Assembly: GCA_946894095.1 (NCBI GenBank)
Contig: OX335644.1
Span: forward strand, 17,031,595 to 17,095,594
DNA length: 64,000 nucleotides
DNA from: Incurvaria masculella
Lineage: Eukaryota; Arthropoda; Insecta; Lepidoptera; Incurvariidae
Direction: 5' to 3'
How positions within the stretch are numbered: position 1 is the stretch's first letter; every line of letters begins with the position of its first letter. Shown here piece after piece: positions 54,656-64,000 of the stretch. The notes under the pieces are model-generated. The model worked only from the letters and a program-made list of their open reading frames with translations. It was not told where the DNA came from and did not search any database. The position numbers and the translations under genes are program-made.

Positions 54656-55675
54656 AACAGTAGAGTCGCACTATAGAGCTAATTATCGTGTACTAGTATT
54701 GATTGAAAGATGTTAAGAAATACCCTTAGTCAATGCTTATGTGTCGATTAAGCGAATTACGTAGATTAGTAATTTACGTAGACGAGAAATTTCTTTTTAT
54801 CTGCTAACCAGACCCAGCGTTGCTTAACTTCGGAGAGCGATCGCCGAAGTGTCGCGCCACTGGGCCACTGAAGCTGACAAAGGCGCCTCTGAAAGACTGA
54901 GGCGCATGAAGAATAAAACAAATATATGATAAGGTAAATAGCTATAAATAACGAAACATGTAAGTATTATTACATATTTGCTTATTAATACCAAAACTGA
55001 ATATGTCTTTGAATGCATTTCGTTGTTATAGGCGATATAGGTTAAAGATATAACTTTAGGTATATAAGTATTTAATAAAAATAACCAAATGGTTAATGAT
55101 GTATAATTAAGAGGTATCAATATCTCCAGACTTTCAGTATATTCATCAGCAGGTACATACCAACATCCATTTTGTGTAACCAATCTAGTCAACGCAACCG
55201 CTTGGTGCAGGCAGACCGACATATTTAGCATCAGAGAGTCGGTCTCAAACCTATGAACCCAAATTCAGCCATTTACCTTATCGTGACCGAAAATGTCGTA
55301 ACCTCCCGGAATATACATACATATTTACAGTTCCTATCGAAGGCGGAGCAAAAATGTGCACCGGGACTTATGTTAATACTGAGTAAACTAAACGGGAAAT
55401 TCGTGATTTCTCCTGAAACTTTGAATAAACACAAACTTGCTCTGTAAACAGACGTCGAGGCGCTGTCGGCTGCGCCTTCGAGCAAGATGAAATTTTTTAT
55501 TTTCAAGTGAAATGTTTTATTTTTGAATCGGCGAAGCAGTGCAAATGGAAGCAAATGAACGTGAAATACGTTTTAGGAATATGTTATGGAGTCTTGTCGA
55601 AGTTTCGTTGCAATACAACCGCTATGAATGAGGAAACAATAGTAATTGGTTAGCAATACAGTAGGTACAGTTCGT
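54656..55675. other. Unassigned; tRNA-like word at about 54,810-54,870
   Basis: CCAGCGTTGCTTAACTTCGG, CGATCGCCGAAGTGTCGCGC and CACTGGGCCACTG resemble a decayed tRNA-derived sequence on the minus strand, without clear boxes. No exon recognised. Confidence 0.3.
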
Positions 55676-55994
55676 TGTCTAGGGCCTAGAGGACTTGCCT
55701 TATATGCGAGAGGTCTGGGATAAAATTCTGGCCCGGTCATGCACCACTTTCTTTTTCTTTCTGAGTTGGATAAGTGCATTTCGTTACGATTGCAAGCTGT
55801 TCCATGATTCGGAACCCATTTAAAACTGTAGTTTCCCTCCCCTACTAGGTGGTAGGGTTAAATACGCCCTGATTGATACCACTGCATTGGATGAAACAAT
55901 TATTGAAACGCCAATGAAAAATCGTCCATGTTTTCGATCCAGTTCATTGTAGCCGTGCTCATAAAGAGACTGTCCTGGCATGGCACCTAATTGC
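55676..55994 (+). mobile_element. SINE copy with preserved tRNA-like head
   Basis: In sense: head GGCCTAGAGGACTTGCCTTA, GCGAGAGGTCTGGGATAAAA (decayed B-box region), linker GCACCACTTTCTTTTTCTTT, AAGTGCATTTCGTTACGATT, body CTACTAGGTGGTAGGGTTAA, ACTGCATTGGATGAA, TCCAGTTCATTGTAGCCGTG and CTGTCCTGGCATGGCACCTA. It stops at CCTAATTGC where the foldback at 55,995 begins. It gives the clearest view of the order of SINE parts. Confidence 0.88.
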
Positions 55995-56957
55995 ACAGTA
56001 ATTTTAACAGATTAGAGAGTATTTTTTTATTGAATATAAGACGAAAAAAAGAATGAAAAAATACTAAAGCTGGAAACAGTTTTCACACAGTTTGGGAAAC
56101 AGGAAAACAGTGATGGAAATATACAGTAAAATTTTATGTTTAGGGCTAACTCTTTTAACCAATTTTTTTAGTTGGTTTGTATTGTCGGAATAACAATTAC
56201 ACAGTCTCACTGCAAAAACACAAACTAAATCGACCGAACTGTCGAATAATTTGAAATCGATATTTTATTACTTTTCGTTAACAACGAGTATGAGCTACTA
56301 AAAAAGGTAGTAAATGAACGATTTTCCATTTTCATCACAATTCATTCTTTCCCATGATGAAAACTCATTTTTCATTCATTGATATCGGAGCTGCAATAAG
56401 AAAATAAATTTTGCGCTGAGCACAGCGCATTTATCGGGCTGGCTCAGCCAAGGAGTAAGGAGGGCCGGAGTGACAACCGAAACCCACTTGTATAACGGCA
56501 TTGGTGGTAATTATGTAGTTCGCTTACGACGTCAAAGTTCTAATTCGGAAACGAACAAGAGGAGCCGGCACTACTGTCAGTGTATCTACCCCTTGTTGCT
56601 TAGGCTTTTTAGAACGAACCGTATCTCACTCATGGCCTCACAGCAAGGATATGGAATTGTCTTCCGACGCTCAGAGATGCAATAAAAAAATAATCAGTGA
56701 ATCTAACTGCAATTACAATAATAACAACCGTCTTGCAACGATTAAATAGAGCCAACTAAGTTGAACTGAGCAAAAACGGTTAAATATATGAAATGTTACT
56801 GTATTTTTTAAATCTTTTTTACCTGTGTACAATAACTTTTTTCTTTTACTGTTTCCCCAACTGTGTGAAAACTGTTTCTAGATTTAGTATTTTTACCATT
56901 CTTACTTACGTCTTATATTCGATGAAAAGGTACTGTACAATCTGTTAAAATTACTGT
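55995..56957. mobile_element. Large inverted-repeat element, arms about 150 bp
   Basis: Left end ACAGTAATTTTAACAGATT pairs with right end AATCTGTTAAAATTACTGT. The arms (to about 56,140 and from about 56,805) share GAATATAAGACG, AAATACTAAA, GGAAACAGTTTTCACACAGT and TGGGGAAACAG-type blocks. It is inserted near the 3' end of a SINE. The right arm overlaps repeat F, so F may be part of this family. Confidence 0.85.
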
Positions 56958-57215
56958 ACTTCTTGAAACTGGACAGTTGCACGCCCAATTTGTAGTAGTG
57001 TAGTAGTAATGCCGTAATGTTCAATCAGTTAAGATAGCCGATTTAAATTAATTTCATCTGTCACACGTGTTGTTTTCACCAAGCGGTACGGTTCAATCGG
57101 TTAAAGTAACTGTTAAATTCTAACTATTTTGGCTCATTAATAGGTACTTACCGTAATATATTAATAGTAATGAGAAATACTTTACCATAAATTACTGAAC
57201 TTTTTTGGCTTTTCT
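56687..57215. repeat. Dispersed repeat F, copy 2
   Basis: Matches 40,907-41,410: CAGTGAATCTAACT, GTGTTGTTTTCACCAAGCGG, TTCAATCGGTTAAAG and TTTACCATAAATTACTGAAC. Confidence 0.75.
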
Positions 57216-58047
57216 GAACACCTTTGGTCTCTTGTCACATTTTATTAAAAAAATCTGTAAAAGTTGCCACTCCGGTCGTTCCTTGCTCGCCGGGCTCGGC
57301 GGACTGAAGGAAGATTGCGGCTATAATCACGACTTCCGACTGAAAGCGCGCCCGCCCTGGCAGCACATCCTGAAGGCTTTGTGAAGCAAGCGCCGGCACA
57401 AAGAGTCGTCGCACCTGGAAGCTTCAATGGCCTTAATTTGTTATTTTCTTGTACGGTTTGTTGGCGGGTTTCTTGTGAAGACTCCAATGAAAGACTAAGG
57501 CGGAAAGTTGTCGAAGGAGGTTGTTAAAGATTATACAAAATGTATTGGTGTTATTGGATACTAGCCACATACTAGCTGTGGCGTATCCCGCCCAATTTAG
57601 ATCGCGTGGTTTTTTCACTGTTAAGATGGTTATACTAGCAAATGCGAATGGTTTGATTGCGTTAAGTTCCTGATCTCTATGGAATAAGAATATGAAAAAA
57701 AACATGTATAATTCCAGCTAACGTTCTACCAAAACAGAAAGAAAAATGTAACAGAAATTGATATTTTATGCATGGAAAAAAAAATTAAGTAAGGTCTCAA
57801 ATATATTCTTTTTCAAGTTTGCGGCTTATATTAATATTCACTAATATTTATTTTAATACCATTTCAAAGATGTTAACATTATCTACCCATTCAGCGAAGA
57901 ACATGTTTAACTTTTCCCAATTTCTTTAACCAAACAATAAAAAAACCGGTTTCACGCGTTATGCGGGTCGGTCACATTTAGTAAGAATTATTTGGAGCTG
58001 TTCTAACTATGCGACGCGGACGTCGGGCTATGGCTATCTCGTTTCAA
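57216..58047. other. GC-rich patch at 57,260-57,420, otherwise AT-rich
   Basis: The patch contains TCCTTGCTCGCCGGGCTCGG and AGCGCGCCCGCCCTGG. Open frames on the minus strand show no domain. Remainder unassigned. Confidence 0.35.
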
Positions 58048-58415
58048 GAACGGCCCGTAAGCTATGCTCCCCATACAAACGTAGCTTACTAATCATTTGT
58101 AAACCGCTATTCCAATTAAATTGATATTTAATATCTAATATCAGGTAACAAATATCTGTGTCTGCATGCTTTTGTTTTTTTGAAAAATCCAAACCGAATG
58201 AAATGAATGCAAAAAGAAAATCTTCATACGAATTTTGTTTTCTCTGTGGTTTGACCCAGAATACATTTAACGAAAAAACAAAGGCATTCAGACACAGATA
58301 TTTGTAGCCTAACATTAGATACCAAATATCAAGTAAGTTGGAACAGTGGTTTTCAAATCATTAGTAAACTACGTTTTTATGGGAGGCGAAATTTTCAGGT
58401 GCTTACGGGCCGACC
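58048..58415. mobile_element. MITE family A, full copy 2 (inverted orientation)
   Basis: 368 bp, inverted relative to 25,044. The left flank is TCAA (one change from TTAA) at 58,044-58,047 and the right flank is TTAA at 58,416-58,419. Over the 240-base open-frame region it differs from the first copy at only about 7 positions, indicating recent activity. Confidence 0.9.
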
Positions 58416-58419
58416 TTAA

Positions 58420-58770
58420 GGTGGCCCATCCCGCTCATCTCTCCATAGAAAAGGGGAAAGAAGATCACGCCCATATTTCTTGTCAGAGATCCAAAATTCA
58501 AAATAGCTTTATTTAATCGAACTAGATGTCTGATGACCATTGACATTGTAAAAATGTGTTTATAATCTATTTGGTTTTGGTTCGATATTTTACTACAGCG
58601 GTCGTGGTTTAGCTATAAGTCGTTTAGAAATTTAAATTTTCGTAAATCTTACCGAATCATACACTATGCATATTGTCTTTTTTGTGGACATGTTGCATCT
58701 TCCTCATCACGGAGCCTGTCTTATTCTTTGAAACAGAGAATGTCCCAGAGCGCAACAGCACGGAAGCAAA
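58420..58770. mobile_element. MITE family B, truncated copy abutting MITE-A
   Basis: Begins GGTGGCCCATCCCGCTCATC right after the TTAA shared with MITE-A. Internal blocks AAGAAGATCACGCCC, GTTTAGCTATAAGTCG, TTGTGGACATGTTGCATCTT and CCCAGAGCGCAACAGCACGG match the 9,390 copy in inverted order. The last 45 or so terminal bases and an internal stretch are missing. Confidence 0.88.
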
Positions 58771-58800
58771 GACACGGTATTTAAAAAAAAGAAGCTGGAA

Positions 58801-58843
58801 AAAGAACTACTTTATGAACTGAATGTTCATAAAGTAGTTCTTT
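58801..58843. repeat. Hairpin with perfect 19-bp arms
   Basis: AAAGAACTACTTTATGAAC, loop TGAAT, then its exact complement. TTTATGAAC then appears a third time. It is 30 bases past the truncated MITE-B. Confidence 0.95.
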
Positions 58844-58979
58844 ATGAACAGGGACATCTACATTGTGGAAATGTAAGCCGATTTCTAAAATAATCAGAAA
58901 ACGTTTTTGATCTCGACATTAGTGGGAAGCAGGATGTAAGACTGGCAGTATATTCCTAAATTCGTTTTTTATGCAATCT

Positions 58980-59330
58980 TAATGGCTAGTGCCACACAGT
59001 TACCGTTATGATATTTAAACTTCCGTTTATGAGCACGGCTACACTGATCTGCATGGAAAATATAGACAACTTTTCATTGCCGCTTCAAACATAGTCTCAT
59101 CCAATGCGGTGGTACTAATCAGGGCGGGCTGCGTCCACCCTTAACCCTACCACCTAGTAGGTAGGAGGCAAATTTTACATGGGCTCCGAACCATAGAGCA
59201 GCTCGTATTCGTACCGAAATGCACGTATCTAATTATGAAAGAGAAAGAAGGTGGTACATGACCGGGGCGAGGATTTGAACCCATAACCTCTCGCATGAAA
59301 GGCAAATCCTCTAGCCCCTACAACGCGAGC
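58980..59330 (-). mobile_element. SINE copy, nearly full length with good B-box
   Basis: Plus strand: TAATGGCTAGTGCCACACAG, TTTATGAGCACGGCTACACT, CCTACCACCTAGTAGGTAGG, GAAAGAGAAAGAAGGTGGTA and the head GGATTTGAACCCATAACCTC. The minus-strand GGGTTCAAATCC is a near-consensus B-box, the best in the window. Confidence 0.88.
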
Positions 59331-59529
59331 TGTCTATAGTATAAAGGTAATTTTTGCAGGGCCCTATTTTTGATTAATGTTTCTTTGCTTCACGGTGAAT
59401 TCTAGATATGTGACACATATCTTACTACAAATTCTGCTCTTAAGTCCCTCCGATGTTTGCGCACGTAGGTCGATCACAGTTCTCGTTTTTTTCATCCGAA
59501 GTTTCAGCCTCCGAAGTTTGAATAATTCG

Positions 59530-59650
59530 GTTGTCGCGCGCGGCACCTGCGCGCCCGCTCCCCCTTCCCCCCCGCACCACCCTAGCCGCGCCCCGCCCCG
59601 CCCGCCTAGACATCGTAATGCGCGGTTTATTACGACTCTCAAGGCCTAAC
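59530..59650. other. GC-rich patch with GC-box words
   Basis: GTCGCGCGCGGCACCTGCGC, CCGCGCCCCGCCCCGCCCGC. Frames on both strands reflect composition. A promoter or first exon is possible. Confidence 0.3.
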
Positions 59651-60449
59651 AGACGTGCTATAACATTACTTCGCCTGCGGGCGAGGGCGAGACGCTAGAA
59701 CTGCGTGGGTTTCACAGTTTCACGAAGAGAAGGAATCAATACCTATTTTACTATTCATTTGTTCTTAAGGCGCTAGGACTAGCCAACTACTCGCGCCATA
59801 CAAATGCACTTTTTAACAAATGTAATAATATGTAGTGAAACGCTTCAGCAAATCCAAATAGAACTCCAGACTGATAATGGATTGTTAATATTTTTTTATT
59901 CCATCATTTATTTCAATAATAATAAAAATAAAAAAAGTTGATTTTTCTCACTAGAAATCTGAAAGTCATTCGATTTCTAGATATAAGCAAAAACAGCATA
60001 TATGCATAAACAAAAAATTCCATTTGCTTTTAGATTTCTACATTTAGTCAAAAAAGTTCGGAAATGGACACCGTTTCCGCAATGTATTTTGTATAGAAAA
60101 AGGAAACATACATTAACGAAAATCATTCGATTCCTAGACAAGGAATCATATATTGTAAGGATGACACTTATAATCGTCAGACTTAGTTAGTTTACTTGGT
60201 GTGCCTCGTCTAACTTTGCGATTTGGCTAGTACCAGGCCCTTAACAATGTCTTGAGGGTGATTGTAATTAGTACCATGACACCAAATATTCTACGTGCTC
60301 ATCATGAAGTAATGAAGAAAACCGTAGATAAAGATTCATTAATTTACAGCGTTTACAAATGGCGGACAAGATTGAAAGTGGGCTGAACAATATTGTAATC
60401 GATGGAGTGCAGTTTTTTTTATGTAACTACACATGGTTTGCTAATCTCA

Positions 60450-60770
60450 AACTGACCGTCAGATATGAGCCTAACACACCACATGGGAACTAGGTAGCAT
60501 GCCAGGACCTTCCTTATATCGCTCGGCTGCATTGAACTGGATGGAAAACACGGAAAATTTACCAATTTTGACGATTGCCGCTTTGATCATCGTTCATTCA
60601 ATGCGATGGTATCAACCTGGGCGGGATTAACCCTACCACCTAGTATTTATTAAATTATTGTATTTTTAGAGCGATAGGTATTACAATATAGCATATATAA
60701 AGTAAGGAAGGGGAGCTACAGTGTTACTTGGAATCCGAACCACGGCCAGCCTAAACGGTTGAATATGGTC
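60450..60770 (-). mobile_element. SINE copy with a small internal insert
   Basis: Plus strand: GAGCCTAACACACCACATGG, CATTGAACTGGATGGAAAAC, TCAACCTGGGCGGGATTAAC and GGAAGGGGAGCTACAGTGTT. About 55 AT-rich bases are inserted at CCACCTAGTA (60,650-60,705). Confidence 0.8.
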
Positions 60771-61119
60771 ACCCATCCAGAACCTAACGGCCTAATTATA
60801 AACCTATTTATCTGACTCTTATGTTAAGGAAATCGAATTGAAAACCTTGGTTGTCTTTCCCAATAATTTGTGTTGGACCTGTTGCTGTGACTGATAATGT
60901 AATGTATTGTTTCTACTTACATAGAAACCGTAATGTCTCAGAAAATGATTTAAGTGTATTTTTTGTGACTATCTATGAATGAAGCAATAACAAAACTAAA
61001 TTATGTTTTTTGATACCTATCGTCGTTTATATTAGAGATATTTAATCTTCATTTTTCCGTTTTGTTCCTTTGTTAAATGGTTCGTGCTGTGTGGGGTTCC
61101 ACAAATAAAAACTAATACA

Positions 61120-61390
61120 ACTGGGCCAACTGTATTTCTTCCCGTGCAAGTCGTAAGAGAAGACCGAGGGGTTCATCGTTTGTGGTCACCACATAAAACT
61201 GCCTGTCCCATTCCTTATCAGGTGGCAGGGTTAATGGCACCCTGGTGGGTGTTTGGTGACGGCAATGAAAATTATCCGTGTATTCCGTCCAGTACAATGT
61301 AGCCGAGCAGTGAGAAAGGTCCTGGCATGACACCTATTTCCTATGTGATGTGATGGGCTAATTTTATAATTGTCGGTTGGGATATTGGGC
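61120..61390 (+). mobile_element. SINE copy, degraded
   Basis: TTATCAGGTGGCAGGGTTAA, GTGACGGCAATGAAAATTAT, CCGTCCAGTACAATGTAGCC, GGTCCTGGCATGACACCTAT and GTGATGGGCTAATTTTAT in order. Confidence 0.8.
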
Positions 61391-61549
61391 ATCCACGACC
61401 ACGACAAGTTTTATTACGATTTCAATATTTGTGCAATCTAAAAAATCGTTTAACCTATTAATATATATGTAATGTGGACGTATCCTCTAAAAAATGCACC
61501 CCCAGTACATTTTGCTCGCTCGATGGAGATAAATTCAATGAATGAATGG

Positions 61550-61730
61550 CATGGCAGTAACGTCGTAGGGGTGAGGAGGGGGCGCGCGAGGAGGGTACAC
61601 GCACACGTTAGCCGTGAGGTGTGTTTGCGTAGGTGAGTTGCGACCGCTCCTCGGTCCTTGAGCCCTCGAATGCAAACAGTGCGCGGTGGCAACCCTGTAG
61701 TGACCTACGGCCGCAGGGCACGCCATTGTA
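61550..61730. other. GC-rich patch
   Basis: GGGGGCGCGCGAGGAGGGTA and CGACCGCTCCTCGGTCC, then GGTGGCAACCCTGTAG. GGTGGCAACCCT recurs at 62,446. No exon supported. Confidence 0.3.
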
Positions 61731-61739
61731 CGCTGTTTT

Positions 61740-62840
61740 GTTTATTTAACTGATTGTGTCCAAAACTGGTGTCACCTTTGACCTTGGACACATTTTTTGC
61801 CTACGTTTTGGGCACACGTAAAACGATTTATTTTCAGTTTAGCAAACACATTGGATTGCGATAAAAGGAGGGCTTAGAAACGATACACGGATTGTTCTTC
61901 CACATCGTTTCTATATAACGACGGCATTATCCATTACCTGTGCGAATGTAAATACGTTAACATTTTGATATAGAAAACTACCAATTTAATTGTTTTACCG
62001 TATGAAAAAATCAGAATATTTAATCTCGTAATCTCAGAGTTGGGAAATTATTATCAGAATCTTTTTTAAATAAATTTTACTAAATTACATTTTTTTGTTC
62101 ACACATTTAAACTTTTCCTTGAAATATAACATAATTACAAAACAATTCTCAATACCAAATGCATAATATATTTCGAAAAGTTAATGTGAACGTAATACTT
62201 TTTACCGTGAGCAGTCAATGAAAACAATATATGGGGAGGCAAATTTTTTTAAGTCGTAACAATGTTTGCTCCCAATACGTCTAGGAATACCTGCTTAACG
62301 TTTGGATCATACCTCCTTTAACAACCTGTAGATATCTTGATACATCACCATACATATGTAGACCCTAGCAAGCAAATTAGGATTACTTCAAACGACATCT
62401 CGATTCGATCAATAAATCTATAAATACGATGATGCGGTTCGCAATGGTGGCAACCCTAAGACACGAAGTGGCACCTGTCCTATACAAAGAGCCAAGGGCT
62501 GACACTAATGGATGGAGCGCACCTCCCCCGCACCGCTTCCGCCCGCCGCCGCCGTGCGAGTATCGCTACATTTCTCTTCGCATTATTACGAAAACAACGC
62601 ACTTTTTCGCTGTTCGGGCGAAGGTATTTTTCGTTATTGCTGAATCATATTTGAAGGGCATTCTACACTGTCATTGTTAGCGTTATTTCTTTGTGTGATT
62701 CAATTTGAAGATAAAGTCGCTTCCTTTCTGTTATCTGTGATGGCGCGGGAAGGATATTATATATACTTTCCTAGCATATTTCAAACAATACTTAATTCAG
62801 TAATATTAGTAATATTATGTAACCAACAAAATTCATGCTG
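61740..62840. other. AT-rich; GC-rich patch at 62,500-62,575
   Basis: The patch contains CACCTCCCCCGCACCGCTTC and CCGCCGCCGCCGTGCG. An 83-codon frame crosses it with no domain. Nothing else recognised. Confidence 0.35.
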
Positions 62841-62844
62841 ATAT

Positions 62845-62990
62845 TTGTACGGGCATGTCGGCCTCGTTGTCATAGTTTTTTAAGTTATGGACCAACTCAC
62901 ATGATGTTTGCCCAACTGACCACATGTGATCTAGATGCATGCCAGGACCATCCTCATATTGCACGGCTCAATGACTCAAGGAATTCAAGG
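62845..62990 (-). mobile_element. SINE scrap, weak
   Basis: Plus-strand TGCATGCCAGGACCATCCTC and ATATTGCACGGCTCAATGAC resemble the minus form of the CCTGGCATGGCACC and AGCCGTGCTCAT blocks. Strongly diverged. Confidence 0.45.
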
Positions 62991-63044
62991 ATTCCTGTCA
63001 TCTTATTAAATGAATTGATCGTTTGATTTGTTAGCATTGACCGC

Positions 63045-63110
63045 GACTCGCGTGACAAGGGCGTGGCCGAATATTCAGAGGTCACAGGTTCGATGCCCGG
63101 CAGCGTGGCG
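63045..63110 (+). repeat. tRNA-derived SINE head, second type
   Basis: GGCGTGGCCGAATATTCAGA and CACAGGTTCGATGCCCGGCA. GGTTCGATGCC is a near-perfect B-box and GTGGCCGAATATT a plausible A-box. There is no acceptor-stem pairing. Confidence 0.6.
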
Positions 63111-64000
63111 TGCAGCCACCCACAAACCTGGGACACGATATTTTTAAACTACGCCATGCATGGAGATCGTGATAACTTCTAAAATAATTACAAAACGAAT
63201 AGCTCAATTCATTTTTAAATTTATTTAAAACAATCTACTTTCGCCATTTATACAAAAGGCTTAGACTATATAAAAACAAATATAAATATTAAAAAAAAGT
63301 CAACTGACGGATGAAATCAATATTGTTTCATGCACAATTTATTAAATTATCTTTGTGATTTTTCAAGTTTTACTTTTGAAATAATGTTACAAGATAATAA
63401 ATATGAACGACAAGAATAACAGATTATTTACCAGAAGAGAATTGTATTTGTCCAGGTTATCCATGGAGGTGAATTTCCTCATCTCCATGGGGTTATCACG
63501 ACGATAGTTTACGAGATCACAACCATTGGCAATAATAAATTTCACGCTTAGTGAGCCGAGGCACTATGTACTTGTAGCGAATCGAAAAGTTGACGCATCG
63601 ATTAAGAGGATAATAAGGTGATGGAGATCCATACAATGGCTTGTGCCTGTTTTCTCAGTTAAATTAAGAAATATCATTCAGAAATTTTGCACATTAAATA
63701 AATCAACTGAGAGCTACGTCCGTACGTTTTGTTTTTTTTATATCCATTATATAAGCCTCTAAAGATTTGTGTCACATTATTTAAGGGCGTATATCATGGA
63801 TATGAGTTTAGTTATCAAAAAAATAGAAACGTAGTTCTTAGTTGATTTATTTAATGTGCAATTTCAGAACGATATTTCCTAATTTGACTAAGGAAACAAC
63901 CACGAGGCCCCACACTGTGCTCGTTTTGTAAGCGCAGCACTTATGCTGGGTCTATGGGAGCAGCAAGTGCGTTCTCAAATTCAACTTTGGAGGCGTTGTT
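63111..64000. other. AT-rich, nothing recognised
   Basis: No repeat shared with the window. A short inverted pair around CCATGGAGGTGAATTTCCTC/ATCTCCATGG occurs near 63,461-63,490. Confidence 0.4.

Overview
The window looks like AT-rich, transposon-dense non-coding DNA from a moth or butterfly (Lepidoptera). Evidence for this: three copies of a dispersed element with GGGTTCCGTA/TACGGAACCC ends and the internal GAGATACAGCCCTGTGACAG block, three copies of the repeat ending AACCGACTTCAAAA (read on the minus strand), RTE-type LINE tails ending in TGAC repeats, and a tRNA-derived SINE present about 17 times. These families are recalled as typical of lepidopteran genomes; no database search was possible. 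No complete protein-coding gene, functional tRNA, rRNA or CRISPR array was found. Nearly all the open frames fall inside repeats or GC-rich patches, or are chance.

Layout. 1-1.5 kb: a broken LTR-retrotransposon gag. 4.2-5.2 kb: a 48-bp perfect palindrome, a SINE and a GGGTTCCGTA element. 5.3-5.9 kb: a possible regulatory patch and a possible host terminal exon. 9-10 kb: an RTE LINE tail and a 541-bp TTAA-flanked MITE (family B). 12.4-12.9 kb: a SINE split by a small MITE. 12.9-18.2 kb: an unusual 5.2-kb block with short inverted termini, a 122-bp tandem array on the left, a 175-bp tandem array on the right, a large internal foldback and two well-formed minus-strand exons that join in phase. 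18.6-19.5 kb: a 67-bp minisatellite of about 13 units, then an 18-bp-arm hairpin. 24-31 kb: RTE fragments, a SINE cleanly interrupted at TTAA by a 366-bp MITE (family A), and a decayed RTE reverse transcriptase. 33.9-37.4 kb: LINE tails, MITE-C, a family-B MITE carrying a hairpin-rich insert, and a GGGTTCCGTA element. 39.4-40.1 kb: an RTE copy with a 5' inversion of the twin-priming type. 43.2-44.0 kb: a 794-bp foldback element with arms of about 220 bp. 49.3-50.3 kb: two plus-strand candidate exons. 51.9-59.3 kb: four inverted-repeat elements or hairpins, plus a family-A MITE abutting a family-B MITE across one TTAA. 59.5-64 kb: GC-rich patches and degraded SINEs.

How the parts relate. Autonomous machinery is present only as fragments: RTE and Jockey/CR1-like LINE tails, which could in principle have mobilised the SINE, and one gag. 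The MITEs and foldbacks have no transposase in the window. The strongest candidate for something undescribed is the 12.9-18.2 kb block. The exons near 5.8, 14.7, 15.3, 49.4 and 50.2 kb are the best candidates for cellular or element-borne genes. Several GC-rich patches in an otherwise AT-rich background may be first exons or regulatory elements of a gene whose body lies mostly outside the window.
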